64,000 nucleotides of DNA, from NCBI GenBank assembly GCA_964597045.1, contig CAZQWE010000003.1:62001-126000 (forward strand), in the 5' to 3' direction. Below, piece after piece: positions 48,499 to 57,616 of this stretch. The position numbers and the translations under genes are program-made. The DNA comes from UBA9655 sp964597045. GTDB taxonomy: Bacteria > Pseudomonadota > Alphaproteobacteria > UBA9655. The stretch's first letter is position 1. Each line of letters opens with the position of its first letter. Under the pieces are notes generated by a model that did not search any database, was not told the origin of the DNA, and worked only from the letters and a program-made list of their open reading frames with translations.

Positions 48499-48990
48499 AT
48501 GGATCGCTATATCGAAAACAAAACCTTTGATGAAATAGAAATTGGGGAGACTGCCTCTATTGAGCATTCTCTCACGGAGAAAGATATCCTGCTCTTTGCT
48601 CTCATGTCAGGCGATGTTAATCCCGCCCACCTTGATGAGGAATATGCAAGGTCGGATCTTTTCCACACCATAGTTGCTCACGGCATGTGGGGAGGATCCT
48701 TGCTTTCAACCGTCTTTGGAACCCGTCTTCCGGGACCGGGTACCATTTATTTAAGCCAAACTTTGAAATTTATTAAGCCGGTTCTTATTGGAGATCTGAT
48801 AACAGCAACTGTTAAAGTCAGGGAAAAGGATCCAACTCATTTTCATATGATCATGGATTGCTGGTGCACCAATCAACATGGAAAGGAAGTCATTACAGGG
48901 GAAGCCGTCATCCTTGCTCCAACCGAAAAGGTGCGCAGGAAAAGGGTCGATCTACCTGAGCTTGAGCAGCTCCTTGTTTCTAAGAATTAA
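48499..48990 (+). CDS. phaJ: MaoC-like (R)-specific enoyl-CoA hydratase
   Basis: 163 residues with a hot-dog fold. The hydratase motif is complete: Ser-Gly-Asp-Val-Asn-Pro-Ala-His-Leu-Asp at 35-44 (catalytic Asp and His), then Ala-His-Gly-Met-Trp-Gly at 61-66. It hydrates trans-2-enoyl-CoA to (R)-3-hydroxyacyl-CoA, feeding beta-oxidation intermediates to PHA synthase. AAGGAG precedes the ATG. The pairing with phaC and the fadE/fadD genes suggests PHA made from fatty acids. Confidence 0.85.
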   Translation: MDRYIENKTFDEIEIGETASIEHSLTEKDILLFALMSGDVNPAHLDEEYARSDLFHTIVAHGMWGGSLLSTVFGTRLPGPGTIYLSQTLKFIKPVLIGDLITATVKVREKDPTHFHMIMDCWCTNQHGKEVITGEAVILAPTEKVRRKRVDLPELEQLLVSKN

Positions 48991-49045
48991 TGAAGGGGAA
49001 TGGAATTATAAAAACCATTAAAAGAACCCCTATTGCTTGGAATTT

Positions 49046-50263
49046 TCAGAAATAAAACTTATCTTTAATCTGTTTCAGACGGTCTTTAATGAGGAGGGAC
49101 GACTTTTTAGAAACACCCGCTTGATTTGCAAAAGTATCCCAGCAAGAGACAGCTTCCCCAACTTCATCACTTATTTCCTTTATGCGTTGAATATCAAGAC
49201 CGACAGTTTTCACTAAGCTGACTAGGTTCGTGTAGGTTGGGTTTTTCCCCTCTCCCATGAGTGTGGTACAATGCTCACCTCCAGGGCCGCTGGAAAATGT
49301 AATATCATAAGCTGGTGATACACCCCAAAGGCCGTCTGCATTCATAAGAAAAGAAAAATTCTTTGAGTGATCGTCTCTATTATGAGCGAGCACATTAAAA
49401 GCTGTGCAACGCAATTGTCTTTCAACTTCTCTCACATCTTTGGTTAACCTTAATGTAACTTGAAGAATGGTCTCATAATCAAGACTTGGAACCCCATTAT
49501 TCAGATGCAGCAATCCGCTGACTGTGTGCATATGAATTCGTTGACTGCCAACCTTATCGAATCTCTTAACGCCAAAGTAACCGGGGCAGTTTTTCGAAGG
49601 AAACAGATGGGCTTCAGGCACATTTAAGCCCGCTTGTTTTGCCATAAGATGATAGGCATATTCTATAGCTCCACTATCATTTGGATCGAAAGACGACCTG
49701 AATTTGATGAGCCAATCTTCCTGATTAATTTGTACAAGTATTTTTGGTCGAGCCCCGGCCGATGAACCATTCAATGACAACAAATCATCCACAAATCGAT
49801 CATCCTCCTGATCTTGAAACTGCATCATCATCGTCTCAATCACGTCATAATCATCATAAGTGTGGGGTTGATGATCTTCTACAGGTGGTTCATAAAGAAG
49901 AGCTCCCATACCATGTTTCCCAACAAATCGAAGTCGATCCAAGGGAGAAAGATCCCCTGGATTAAGCCCCATATGCCTCAACTTACGATCTAACAACAGC
50001 CTACCCCATCCATCAGGGAGACTATCATTAAAAACGCCAAATAAGCCGTCAAAAACCCGGTCGTCACAAGGTATTAATCCTGGCTTAAGTGGGAGCTTAA
50101 AAGGAGAGACATCAAGATTTGTATTTAAAAAATCACGATCATATTCAAACAATATCTTCCTTTTATGCAAGACTAAACGCCCCATGGGGATTTGAGTTGA
50201 GCCCTTCATAAATCCAACGTGAATCAGATTTACGGGGGGGTAAGGGGTCGCTTTCAACGTCAC
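49046..50263 (-). CDS. hipA: HipA-family serine/threonine kinase toxin
   Basis: 405 residues. N-terminal HipA domain with Phe-Asn-Asp-Ser-Leu-Pro-Asp-Gly-Trp-Gly near 77-86, a P-loop-like Ser-Ser-Ala-Gly-Ala-Arg-Pro-Lys near 167, the catalytic loop His-Asn-Arg-Asp-Asp-His-Ser-Lys-Asn near 295 and the metal-binding Ala-Tyr-Asp-Ile near 318. All kinase residues are present. HipA proteins phosphorylate glutamyl-tRNA synthetase or related targets and cause growth arrest. It follows its antitoxin with a four-base overlap. Confidence 0.9.
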   Translation of the reverse strand: MTLKATPYPPVNLIHVGFMKGSTQIPMGRLVLHKRKILFEYDRDFLNTNLDVSPFKLPLKPGLIPCDDRVFDGLFGVFNDSLPDGWGRLLLDRKLRHMGLNPGDLSPLDRLRFVGKHGMGALLYEPPVEDHQPHTYDDYDVIETMMMQFQDQEDDRFVDDLLSLNGSSAGARPKILVQINQEDWLIKFRSSFDPNDSGAIEYAYHLMAKQAGLNVPEAHLFPSKNCPGYFGVKRFDKVGSQRIHMHTVSGLLHLNNGVPSLDYETILQVTLRLTKDVREVERQLRCTAFNVLAHNRDDHSKNFSFLMNADGLWGVSPAYDITFSSGPGGEHCTTLMGEGKNPTYTNLVSLVKTVGLDIQRIKEISDEVGEAVSCWDTFANQAGVSKKSSLLIKDRLKQIKDKFYF

Positions 50264-50565
50264 TTCCGCCCTCTCTTGCGTTTTTTGTGTTTGAGTAAGT
50301 CATCCATTGAAGGAAAGCTTTCCGGTGTGTCTAGCTTAAAACAATCATAAAAATCATCCAGCGATCCCAAACTCACAGCAATTTTTAGGAGGGATTCCAA
50401 GGAGATGGATCCTGTTAATTCGAATTTCTTAATCACACTATAGCTTACGCCGGAATGTTCGGACAGGCTCTTTTGGCTCCTGTTTTGGAAAAGTCTTCTT
50501 GCTCTGGCTTGTTTGGCTAAATGCATAGACATTTGATGTGGGGTTAGAAAATTAGAAGCTATCAT
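50260..50565 (-). CDS. hipB: HipB-like XRE antitoxin
   Basis: 101 residues with a Cro/CI helix-turn-helix at 24-65 (Arg-Ser-Gln-Lys-Ser-Leu-Ser-Glu-His-Ser-Gly-Val-Ser-Tyr-Ser-Val-Ile). The C-terminus is very basic (Lys/Arg-rich last ten residues). It precedes and overlaps hipA, as expected for an autoregulated toxin-antitoxin operon. Confidence 0.85.
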   Translation of the reverse strand: MIASNFLTPHQMSMHLAKQARARRLFQNRSQKSLSEHSGVSYSVIKKFELTGSISLESLLKIAVSLGSLDDFYDCFKLDTPESFPSMDDLLKHKKRKRGRK

Positions 50566-50657
50566 TATAACCGTTATCTATGTTTTTTGAACTGTATATA
50601 TATTATAATATCTATTATTGAAAATCAATGCCCATAAGCGAATGCATCCTTTTAAAC

Positions 50658-50678
50658 TACGCAACAAGCTGTTGCGTA
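50658..50678 (-). terminator. Hairpin behind ppiD
   Basis: Perfect nine-base arms TACGCAACA / TGTTGCGTA around a three-base loop, 72 bases past the ppiD stop and 93 bases ahead of hipB. The following GTTTAAAA is a poor T run, so termination is not certain. Confidence 0.5.
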
Positions 50679-50749
50679 ATTCTCTGAAATCACATGGCGA
50701 TTCAATTTGACAAGACAAGAAATGATGTCTATTTCACGTGCTATTGACG

Positions 50750-52348
50750 TTACTGACCCGCAAAGGCTGCAAAAGCTGCTTGGTTGAGCTTAACAGGGTA
50801 GCGTATCTTTAACGCATTCAGATAAGCGGTTAGCAAGTCATTCCGGTACTGCTTTAACATTAACTCCTTAAAGGAAGCTATTTTCTCTTGCTTCATTTCT
50901 TTTGTCGGCGGAATAATTGTATTGAGAACGATGACGGCAAATCCGTCACGGGTTTGGGCAATTCCGGCTTTTCCTGGTCTTAAAGAAAAGACAATTTCTT
51001 GGATTTCTTCAGAGACCTCTACATTTGGCTCACCCCGACTGAGATTGGGGAGAAGAGTCATCATAGATGCTTTTTGTTCACCCTTATTGAAGGAATCAGC
51101 ATAGGACATTGCTTTTTCCTGGGCTGCTTTCAGCTTCTCATTCTCTGTCCAAACTTTGAGAACGCGCTCTTTTATTTCAACAAAAGGTTGAATCGCTTTG
51201 GGGGTTATCTTGTCTATTCTAACTGTATAGTAAGAGCCATTTTTCCCTTGTGAAAAAGGACTATCGGTGGCTTCATCTAAACCAAAGGCTGTTTGAAGAA
51301 TATCCTTTGCAAGTTCCGTATCCTGAGGAAGATTAGGGGAAGGTACACCAATGGGATCGCTTCCACTCACAGTAACACTTTCCAACTTAACGAGCTTTGC
51401 CCCTTTTGTTTGAGTGGCAAGTTCTTCGAAGGTAGCGCCTGAGGCTATTTTATCATCTAAGTCTTGGGTTACTTTATAGATTTCCTCAAGTGCTTTTTCT
51501 TTTTGGACATCCGCTTTGACTTGATCTTTGACTTGATCAAAAGGCTTATTTCCAAAGCTAGCCGCCTTAGCCTCATAGGTAATTTTCATTTCTTCATCAC
51601 TGACGGGAATGTCTTTCGTTATAGAAGAGGGATCTAATATAAGTGCAGAAATAGTCCTTAGCTCAGGTGTTTCAAAGAACTGCTCATGGGCCTTGAAAAA
51701 GGTTTCGAGGACCTCTTGGGAAGGCGGTTGAGGGGCAGGAACATCCTTAGGAGAAATATTGAGTTGAGAAGCTTGTCTTTTTTGATACTGGGCTTCAAAT
51801 AAATGATTCACTATATCATCGGAAAGGTAAGCCCCAACCATAATGGCATTTGAGAGTTGGAAACGGCCAATTTCCTGACGCATTTGTTCAATGAAAGTCT
51901 CCTCTGAATGACCCATTGATTTTAATATTTGCTTGAAACGATTCTTGTCAAATTGTCCACTTTCATTATGAAAAGCCTTGATTGACTGTAGCTGAGCCAC
52001 AACTGTTTCATCGCTCACAACAAGCCCCAAGTTATCCGCCTCAAGATTCAAAAGAGTCTCTTGAATCATATGATTTAAAACCATTTGAGGAAGTCCACTT
52101 TCGAGTAACTGTTCTGTTGTTAGATTTTCTCCCGTTTCATTTGCGATACGCTGTGTTTGCTCTCTTACCTTTTGTGTGAAGTCAAAACGGCTAATCGCAA
52201 GAGGTCCGATTTCAGCTATAGTTGCTGTAGGATCATGGGGTCTGAAAAAATTACCCCCCCCAAAGAAAGCAACGAAACTTAAGGCGACAACAGCTAAGAA
52301 AATTTTAGCTATCTTAGATTGTGAGAATTTTTGTAGAGATTGAATCAT
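50750..52348 (-). CDS. ppiD: PpiD-like periplasmic folding chaperone (SurA_N/parvulin)
   Basis: 532 residues. One N-terminal membrane anchor (14-31), a SurA_N-type chaperone domain (35-175) with Ile-Gln-Glu-Thr-Leu-Leu, a parvulin-like region (240-390) and a C-terminal helical part. It matches PpiD/YfgM-type foldases that assist outer-membrane proteins as they leave SecYEG. Parvulin active-site residues are degenerate, as in E. coli PpiD. Monocistronic. Confidence 0.85.
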   Translation of the reverse strand: MIQSLQKFSQSKIAKIFLAVVALSFVAFFGGGNFFRPHDPTATIAEIGPLAISRFDFTQKVREQTQRIANETGENLTTEQLLESGLPQMVLNHMIQETLLNLEADNLGLVVSDETVVAQLQSIKAFHNESGQFDKNRFKQILKSMGHSEETFIEQMRQEIGRFQLSNAIMVGAYLSDDIVNHLFEAQYQKRQASQLNISPKDVPAPQPPSQEVLETFFKAHEQFFETPELRTISALILDPSSITKDIPVSDEEMKITYEAKAASFGNKPFDQVKDQVKADVQKEKALEEIYKVTQDLDDKIASGATFEELATQTKGAKLVKLESVTVSGSDPIGVPSPNLPQDTELAKDILQTAFGLDEATDSPFSQGKNGSYYTVRIDKITPKAIQPFVEIKERVLKVWTENEKLKAAQEKAMSYADSFNKGEQKASMMTLLPNLSRGEPNVEVSEEIQEIVFSLRPGKAGIAQTRDGFAVIVLNTIIPPTKEMKQEKIASFKELMLKQYRNDLLTAYLNALKIRYPVKLNQAAFAAFAGQ

Positions 52349-52422
52349 AGTTTTCCGTCAGTTTTTAATGTTTATGAGGATCCTACAGATTCTTCTCAAA
52401 GATCGCAAGATATACCCTTCGC

Positions 52423-52540
52423 CTTTCAAGTTTCGGGGTCGTTAACCTTCAGGATTCGCCCTCTGTCACGTAACTCAATTACGCTCATCGGGCTCACCCT
52501 CGGTTGCCTACCCGAATTCATGAAATGCTTTGGTTATAAG
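52423..52540. repeat. 118-bp dispersed repeat, copy B (before tRNA-Ser)
   Basis: Second copy of the element at 46229-46346, about 85-90 percent identical by eye and with the same inverted ends. It stops four bases before TTGACG, the -35 box of the tRNA-Ser promoter (52545-52571). Confidence 0.88.
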
Positions 52541-52584
52541 AACCTTGACGAAGGGATGCGAATTCTATACTTGATTGTTGACGT

Positions 52585-52674
52585 GGATGGGTGGCCGAGC
52601 GGTTGAAGGCACCGGTCTTGAAAACCGGCAAACGTGAGAGCGTTTCGTGGGTTCGAATCCCACCCCATCCGCCA
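52585..52674 (+). tRNA. tRNA-Ser (anticodon TGA)
   Basis: 90 bases with encoded CCA. Acceptor GGATGGG / CCCATCC, discriminator G, a long variable arm (AACGTGAGAGCGTTT region), anticodon loop CTTGAAA in a CCGGT/ACCGG stem and T arm GGGTTCGAATCCC. Confidence 0.97.
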
Positions 52675-52762
52675 CTTTCAATAACTCTTTATCGTATTCG
52701 ATTTGAATGTATTTTAAGATTATGTCATACTCATTAGGTATATAAAAAGAAAAGGATACATA

Positions 52763-53122
52763 ATGACAAATCAAACAGGTTGGATTCAACTTCTAGCTCC
52801 AGAAACAACAAAAGCCGAAACATTTTATGGACAACTTTTTAACTGGTCTATGAATCAAAAACCCACACAAGATGGCAAACCTTATGTAATTATTGATGCG
52901 GGAAAAGGTCAATGCGGAGGAATTGTACAAATTGACAAAAATGTGACTCCACAATGGGTATCATACATTAATGTGGATAATATCAACACCTACACTGAAA
53001 AAGCTAAAAGTTTAGGTGCTGAAATTATTGTTCCTATTACAGAGGTTGGTAACGATCAAGGTTACTATAGTGTTTTTAAGGATCCATCAGGCGCCGTCCT
53101 CGGCCTTTGGGGACCGAAATAG
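52763..53122 (+). CDS. VOC-family protein (glyoxalase/bleomycin-resistance fold)
   Basis: 119 residues; AAAGGA lies upstream. The VOC pattern is plain: Thr-Lys-Ala-Glu-Thr-Phe-Tyr-Gly-Gln-Leu-Phe-Asn-Trp near 15-27, Val-Ser-Tyr-Ile-Asn-Val near 68, and Phe-Lys-Asp-Pro-Ser-Gly-Ala-Val-Leu-Gly near 106. It resembles the CFP30B/YdcJ-type group of glyoxalase-like proteins; substrate unknown. Ends at a strong terminator. Confidence 0.85.
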   Translation: MTNQTGWIQLLAPETTKAETFYGQLFNWSMNQKPTQDGKPYVIIDAGKGQCGGIVQIDKNVTPQWVSYINVDNINTYTEKAKSLGAEIIVPITEVGNDQGYYSVFKDPSGAVLGLWGPK

Positions 53123-53135
53123 TCGTTTACAGATT

Positions 53136-53182
53136 GTCATATTTGTTGAGGCTTTGGCTTCAACAAATATGACTTATTATTT
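53136..53182 (+). terminator. Intrinsic terminator after the VOC gene
   Basis: A 17-pair stem (GTCATATTTGTTGA and complement, one wobble) with a TTTG loop, followed by TTATTATTT. Confidence 0.8.
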
Positions 53183-53335
53183 CGCCCCCAGCCATAAATT
53201 CTTCTAAGATCATAAATTACTCACCTTCCAAACTATTCAAAAAAAATATAATGTTTACGATTTTTTAATAAAAAAAGCTCATAATTATTTTAGGAATATT
53301 ATATTATAATTATATTTTATTTAATGGAGGATATT

Positions 53336-55126
53336 ATGTCATTTGAACCAGATTATATCATTGTCGGAGCAGGCGCGGGCGGCGGCGTTCTCGCTGCAAG
53401 GCTTGCAGAAGATAAAAACAACAAGGTTTTGCTGATAGAGGCAGGGCCTGATTCAACAGATCATCAGCATATTGCATCGTCAGCTACATGGCTTTATTTG
53501 GCTGATCTCCCAAAAGAGATCTCACCTGACGGATCTCCTTCCAATTGGGCTTTCGAAACAACTGACCAAAAGGGTAAAGTATATGCCTATCCACGGGGAA
53601 CTGGGCTGGGGGGATCTACAAACCACCATGCCATGGTTGATGGCAGAGGTAGTCCAGTAATCTATGACAAGTGGGCGAAAGAAGTTGGGGATCCAACCTG
53701 GAGCGGTGAAAGTCTTGATTATTATTTCAAAAAAATTGAAAACTTTGACGTACCTAAATCTAATAAGGAAGCGCACGGACAAAAGGGTTGGCTTCATATT
53801 AAGCAGGGGAAACTCAGAGAAAAGTTCCATCATGATATGATTGCTGTTGCAAAAGATAAGTTCGGGGCAAAGTATCGTGATGACTTCTACGATGATCCTA
53901 ATGATTTTTCTGGCATAGGGCCACACGATACTCAAGTCCACAATGACGGTCGACGTTCATATGTAGCTATTGATCTACTCTTACCACGCTATAAAGAAAA
54001 CAAAGAAAAGGGTTGGAACAATTTCGAAATTAAACTCGATCACCTTGTGACTAAGATCGTCTTCGAAGGAAGTCGGGCCGTAGGGGTCGAAGTTATCCCT
54101 GCACCACGTGCGTATAGCGTAGATAAACAACATAATCCTGAGAGTAAAAATGTAGAGAGAGTCATATACAAGGCTAAAAAAGAAGTGATCATTTGTGGCG
54201 GATCCATTAATACTCCACAGATTTTAATGCTGTCCGGAATTGGCCCTAAGGCTGAACTTGAAAAACTGGGGATCAAGGTTATCAAGGACGCTCCAGGTGT
54301 GGGACGCAACTGGCAGGATCATATGGAAGTTACAGTTAGCTATGACATGAAAAACCTTCCTAATGGAGTTTGGCTTAATCAAGCTGCTTTATTAGCTCTC
54401 GAAGATCCTTCGTGGGAAAAGTTTGCAGACATGGAATCCTTAACTGAAAATGGAACCCCCGTGGTATGGGAGTGGTTTAGCGATCTTGAAGAACGTGATC
54501 CACGTTTTCCTGATTTGCATATCCACACCTTTCATACATACTTTCGGGATTTCAACTTTAATCACGAAATCTATAATGATCCGGATCCATTGAAAGCCGG
54601 GTATATTGGTATGATATTGCAGCAACTTGACCCAACAAATCCAAAGCCTCGGTTTGGATTTTTAGTTGAAATTACAAAGGTTCAAGCCAATTCAGGCTCT
54701 GTGAAACTTGCAAGTACGGATCCAACTGAGCAACCCATAATTGATCCTCAATTATTTGCATCAGATGAGGATGTAACAAGACTAGCAAAATCCATATTGC
54801 TTATTAGGAAACTCATGAGTGATCCAAGATTACAAGCCTATGGTCCTGAAGAAATTCACCCAGGACCTGCTTTTGAGGGTCTTGAAGGAGCTAAGGATTA
54901 CATCATTAGATATTCAGCTTTTGGTCACCATGCAAGTGGTACAGCCAAAATGGGCAGAAAAGATGACCCTATGGCCGTTGTGGACAATAACTTAAAGGTT
55001 ATCGGTGTTGAGGGTCTTCGCGTCTGTGATGCATCCATATTCCCATCCGTACCTGGATATAATACCTCACGTCCAAGTTATATGGTTGGGGAAGTCCTTG
55101 CCGATAAAATTAAACAAGGGAAATAA
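53336..55126 (+). CDS. GMC-family FAD oxidoreductase (choline dehydrogenase-like)
   Basis: 596 residues from the ATG at 53336, with GGAGG seven bases upstream; an earlier ATG overlaps that site. FAD motif Val-Gly-Ala-Gly-Ala-Gly-Gly-Gly at 9-16, GMC signature Gly-Thr-Gly-Leu-Gly-Gly-Ser-Thr-Asn near 88, second signature Gly-Gly-Ser-Ile-Asn-Thr-Pro-Gln-Ile-Leu-Met-Leu-Ser-Gly near 288, and C-terminal catalytic His-His in Phe-Gly-His-His-Ala-Ser-Gly-Thr near 528. It oxidises an alcohol; choline is only one possibility, since no betaine aldehyde dehydrogenase is adjacent. No signal peptide is seen. Confidence 0.9.
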   Translation: MSFEPDYIIVGAGAGGGVLAARLAEDKNNKVLLIEAGPDSTDHQHIASSATWLYLADLPKEISPDGSPSNWAFETTDQKGKVYAYPRGTGLGGSTNHHAMVDGRGSPVIYDKWAKEVGDPTWSGESLDYYFKKIENFDVPKSNKEAHGQKGWLHIKQGKLREKFHHDMIAVAKDKFGAKYRDDFYDDPNDFSGIGPHDTQVHNDGRRSYVAIDLLLPRYKENKEKGWNNFEIKLDHLVTKIVFEGSRAVGVEVIPAPRAYSVDKQHNPESKNVERVIYKAKKEVIICGGSINTPQILMLSGIGPKAELEKLGIKVIKDAPGVGRNWQDHMEVTVSYDMKNLPNGVWLNQAALLALEDPSWEKFADMESLTENGTPVVWEWFSDLEERDPRFPDLHIHTFHTYFRDFNFNHEIYNDPDPLKAGYIGMILQQLDPTNPKPRFGFLVEITKVQANSGSVKLASTDPTEQPIIDPQLFASDEDVTRLAKSILLIRKLMSDPRLQAYGPEEIHPGPAFEGLEGAKDYIIRYSAFGHHASGTAKMGRKDDPMAVVDNNLKVIGVEGLRVCDASIFPSVPGYNTSRPSYMVGEVLADKIKQGK

Positions 55127-55186
55127 GTAATTTTAATATGTTTATGAGAACAGTTGATAGGTGGTTCTTAGCTTAAATTCACCACC

Positions 55187-55966
55187 TTATTCAACAGCAC
55201 CAGGCGTCGTTGTTATCATCGGATAGCCAATGACAGGTGTGGCATATTTTGGGGTCGCGTAGATGCGTTTGCTGTGAGAAAGTCCGGCTGATGCTAACAT
55301 TCTGGCAAACCTTATGGCCAAGGGTAATGGGTCTATTATAATGAGGTCTTTATATTTTTCACCCCTTAGTAACTCTGAAATGGTATTGTCTCTTCCTATG
55401 AAATAGCTGCCACCCAATATAATTGTATCTGCATCTTTCTCTATGAGGTTATCAATGGCAGAAAGAATGGCTTGATTTAGACCATCATTTGAATCTGTAA
55501 AATCTGTAAATGGCTGGACATTCAATGGCTCGAACCCTACGAACTGAGAAAAGATGTTATATGTTCTCATGAGGCGTTCCAACGCATAACCATGCCACTT
55601 GCCAGCAGTTATAATTCCGAACTTTCTCCCCAACATTTGCGCGACACGGCATGAACTATCAGACATACCGACAACCGGGATATTCACGGCTTCCCGGCAT
55701 TCAAATAGCCCCGTGTCTCCCATAGAGTCAATGACGATGGCATCAACCCCTTCTTTCTCAGCCTCTATAGCTTGTAACACCATGGTGCCACGAGCGAGTG
55801 AATGCTCAATATCTGTCTGACCATGGATTGGCCCAGCGATGTTATAGCTAAGACTGAGTTCAAAGCCCATGTCTTGATAGGGAAGCAGATCAGTTAGCTT
55901 CCTAAATTGTTGCTCCGGATTGAATATGCCCGCGAATATCACTCTTATTTTAATTGCACTTTTCAT
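55187..55966 (-). CDS. Asp/Glu/hydantoin racemase-fold protein lacking catalytic cysteines
   Basis: 259 residues from the ATG at 55966 (AGGAGA upstream). Overall it follows the hydantoin/aspartate racemase family: Gly-Pro-x-His-Gly-Gln-Thr-Asp-Ile-Glu near 45, Ile-Pro-Val-Val-Gly-Met near 108, Gly-Arg-Lys-Phe-Gly-Ile-Ile-Thr near 125. The two cysteines that do proton transfer are missing: the first is in Ile-Asp-Ser-Met-Gly-Asp (near 92) and the second in Leu-Gly-Gly-Ser-Tyr-Phe (near 201). Another reaction or a binding role is likely. Divergent LysR gene at 56108 probably controls it. Confidence 0.75.
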   Translation of the reverse strand: MKSAIKIRVIFAGIFNPEQQFRKLTDLLPYQDMGFELSLSYNIAGPIHGQTDIEHSLARGTMVLQAIEAEKEGVDAIVIDSMGDTGLFECREAVNIPVVGMSDSSCRVAQMLGRKFGIITAGKWHGYALERLMRTYNIFSQFVGFEPLNVQPFTDFTDSNDGLNQAILSAIDNLIEKDADTIILGGSYFIGRDNTISELLRGEKYKDLIIIDPLPLAIRFARMLASAGLSHSKRIYATPKYATPVIGYPMITTTPGAVE

Positions 55967-56107
55967 TACGATTCTCCTTTTGAAAAAATTAGTGTTCAAT
56001 GACAAAGTGATAGTTGATTAATTTGTTCAAACTTGGAACTGAGGCTGAAGTTGAATGGCTTAAACTTTTAGTTTATGCTAAGTCGTGTAACTCAGGAGTT
56101 GTGATAC

Positions 56108-56974
56108 ATGAACCTAACCCAGCTTAAAATGTTTGTAACTGTGGTTGAGAAGCAGGGGTTTAGTTCTGCTGCCCGCCATTTAAACTTTTCGCCGACCGCT
56201 GTCAGTAAGCAGATAAAGGCCCTTGAGGATGGGCTTGGTATTCAGCTCATTTATAGGACCAGCACTAAATTTGAGATCACTGATGTGGGAGAGATGTTTT
56301 ATACCCATTGTAAGCGGCTGCTTAAAGATATGGATAACTTGGAAGATATGGTTCAGTCCTTTCAAAATGAGCCACGGGGTAATTTGTCAGTATTTTCTAC
56401 AACGGCCTTTGCGGATACCTATATAACACCTTACTTGAAAGAGTTTATCTCTTTGTATCCAAAAGTTCTCATTACCTTAGATGTGGCAGACCGAATCCCT
56501 GATGTGCAAAAAGAAGGGATTGATTTATGTTTTGGTCTTATCCGCCACTGGGATAATGACCTGATTCAGAAGAAGCTTTTTACCTCACGCCCAAATATCT
56601 ATGCTGCTCCTAGCTATTTAAAAGTCCATGACGAGCCTAAGTCAATTAAAGAACTGCATGATCACAAATTCATTTGTCATGGAAACAGACCAGATAATTT
56701 GATGATTACGCTTAAGGGTGGGGCGTCTATCCTTGTCACGCCCAGCCTCGTGATTAATGCTCACGAGGCATTTATATCTGCGGCTTTGCAAGGCTTAGGG
56801 TTGATCGTTCTTTTTGACTTTACAGCGAGAGACAATGTAGAAAAAGGACAGCTTGTTCAATTGCTTACAGGAGAAGAAATGGAGAGCGAAAACTACAATG
56901 TGCATTATCTAGCAACCCAACACCCAAAGCCTGCAGCAAAAGCCTTTCTGAATTTCGTTATTTCTAAGATATAG
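56108..56974 (+). CDS. LysR-family regulator, divergent to the racemase-like gene
   Basis: 288 residues: winged helix at 1-60 (Leu-Thr-Gln-Leu-Lys-Met-Phe-Val-Thr-Val-Val-Glu, then Phe-Ser-Pro-Thr-Ala-Val-Ser-Lys-Gln) and an effector domain with Ser-Leu-Tyr-Pro-Lys-Val near 118. The 141-base shared upstream region with the racemase-like gene suggests classical divergent control. Belongs to the CrgA/DsdC-like side of the family by its Gly-Asn-Leu-Ser-Val linker. Confidence 0.88.
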   Translation: MNLTQLKMFVTVVEKQGFSSAARHLNFSPTAVSKQIKALEDGLGIQLIYRTSTKFEITDVGEMFYTHCKRLLKDMDNLEDMVQSFQNEPRGNLSVFSTTAFADTYITPYLKEFISLYPKVLITLDVADRIPDVQKEGIDLCFGLIRHWDNDLIQKKLFTSRPNIYAAPSYLKVHDEPKSIKELHDHKFICHGNRPDNLMITLKGGASILVTPSLVINAHEAFISAALQGLGLIVLFDFTARDNVEKGQLVQLLTGEEMESENYNVHYLATQHPKPAAKAFLNFVISKI

Positions 56975-57145
56975 CGCATTTTTGGGTTTTTTTTGCAAAA
57001 AACAATTATTGAGGGAATAAATCTCTAAGGATCCAAAAAATTATTGATGGGAATCTTTTTCTTAGGACATTCTTAATTGTTTGTTGTATAAAATAGAAAA
57101 TAATAAGTGTGAAATTTACACGATTCTTATGTGGAGGAAGAGGCA

Positions 57146-57532
57146 ATGTTCATCAAGAAATTTCTATTAAATCTCTTTGTTGGTTGTGGTACTTGGCTTC
57201 TCTTGGATGGAAGCGCCCAAGCTCTTAACCAGGTTTTAATTATTCCGGGTCAGGAGCTTTTGAATAGACCTTTAGACTTCATCATCAGAACGCAAAGTAA
57301 TGTAGTTATATGCCAAGCTACTGGAATAAAACTTGCCATTAATACGCCAGCGATTCCCTGTCCTCAACTTTCGACTGTGACAACACCCCAAAAACTCTTA
57401 ATTGTTATTGGACCTGATACAACAACACGGTGTGCTCCTGCAAGCAAGCCTATCTCATTTGATTTTACGCCAGGGAAAAATGTCGTTATTAATCCGAAGT
57501 CAATTACAATGTGTACAGCAGTTTCTCAGTAA
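57146..57532 (+). CDS. Secreted protein of unknown function
   Basis: 128 residues from the ATG at 57146 (GGAGGAAG upstream). A signal peptide ends near Ala-Gln-Ala (residue 27). The mature part is beta-rich, with five cysteines and Thr/Pro-rich loops (Ile-Pro-Gly-Gln-Glu, Pro-Cys-Pro-Gln-Leu, Asp-Thr-Thr-Thr-Arg-Cys), perhaps a small disulfide-linked periplasmic or surface domain. No family recognised and no operon partner. Confidence 0.6.
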   Translation: MFIKKFLLNLFVGCGTWLLLDGSAQALNQVLIIPGQELLNRPLDFIIRTQSNVVICQATGIKLAINTPAIPCPQLSTVTTPQKLLIVIGPDTTTRCAPASKPISFDFTPGKNVVINPKSITMCTAVSQ

Positions 57533-57616
57533 TACGGGAAAAGTGTACACTGTGGGATTGTCAACTTAAAAATAACTCTTTATATACTTAAATATAGTGT
57601 AAAAGAGGTTATTCAA

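Noticed and set aside
50732..50747. Second parS-like site (TTTCACGTG core)
   Set aside because: Only the central nine bases match; the right half-site is destroyed.
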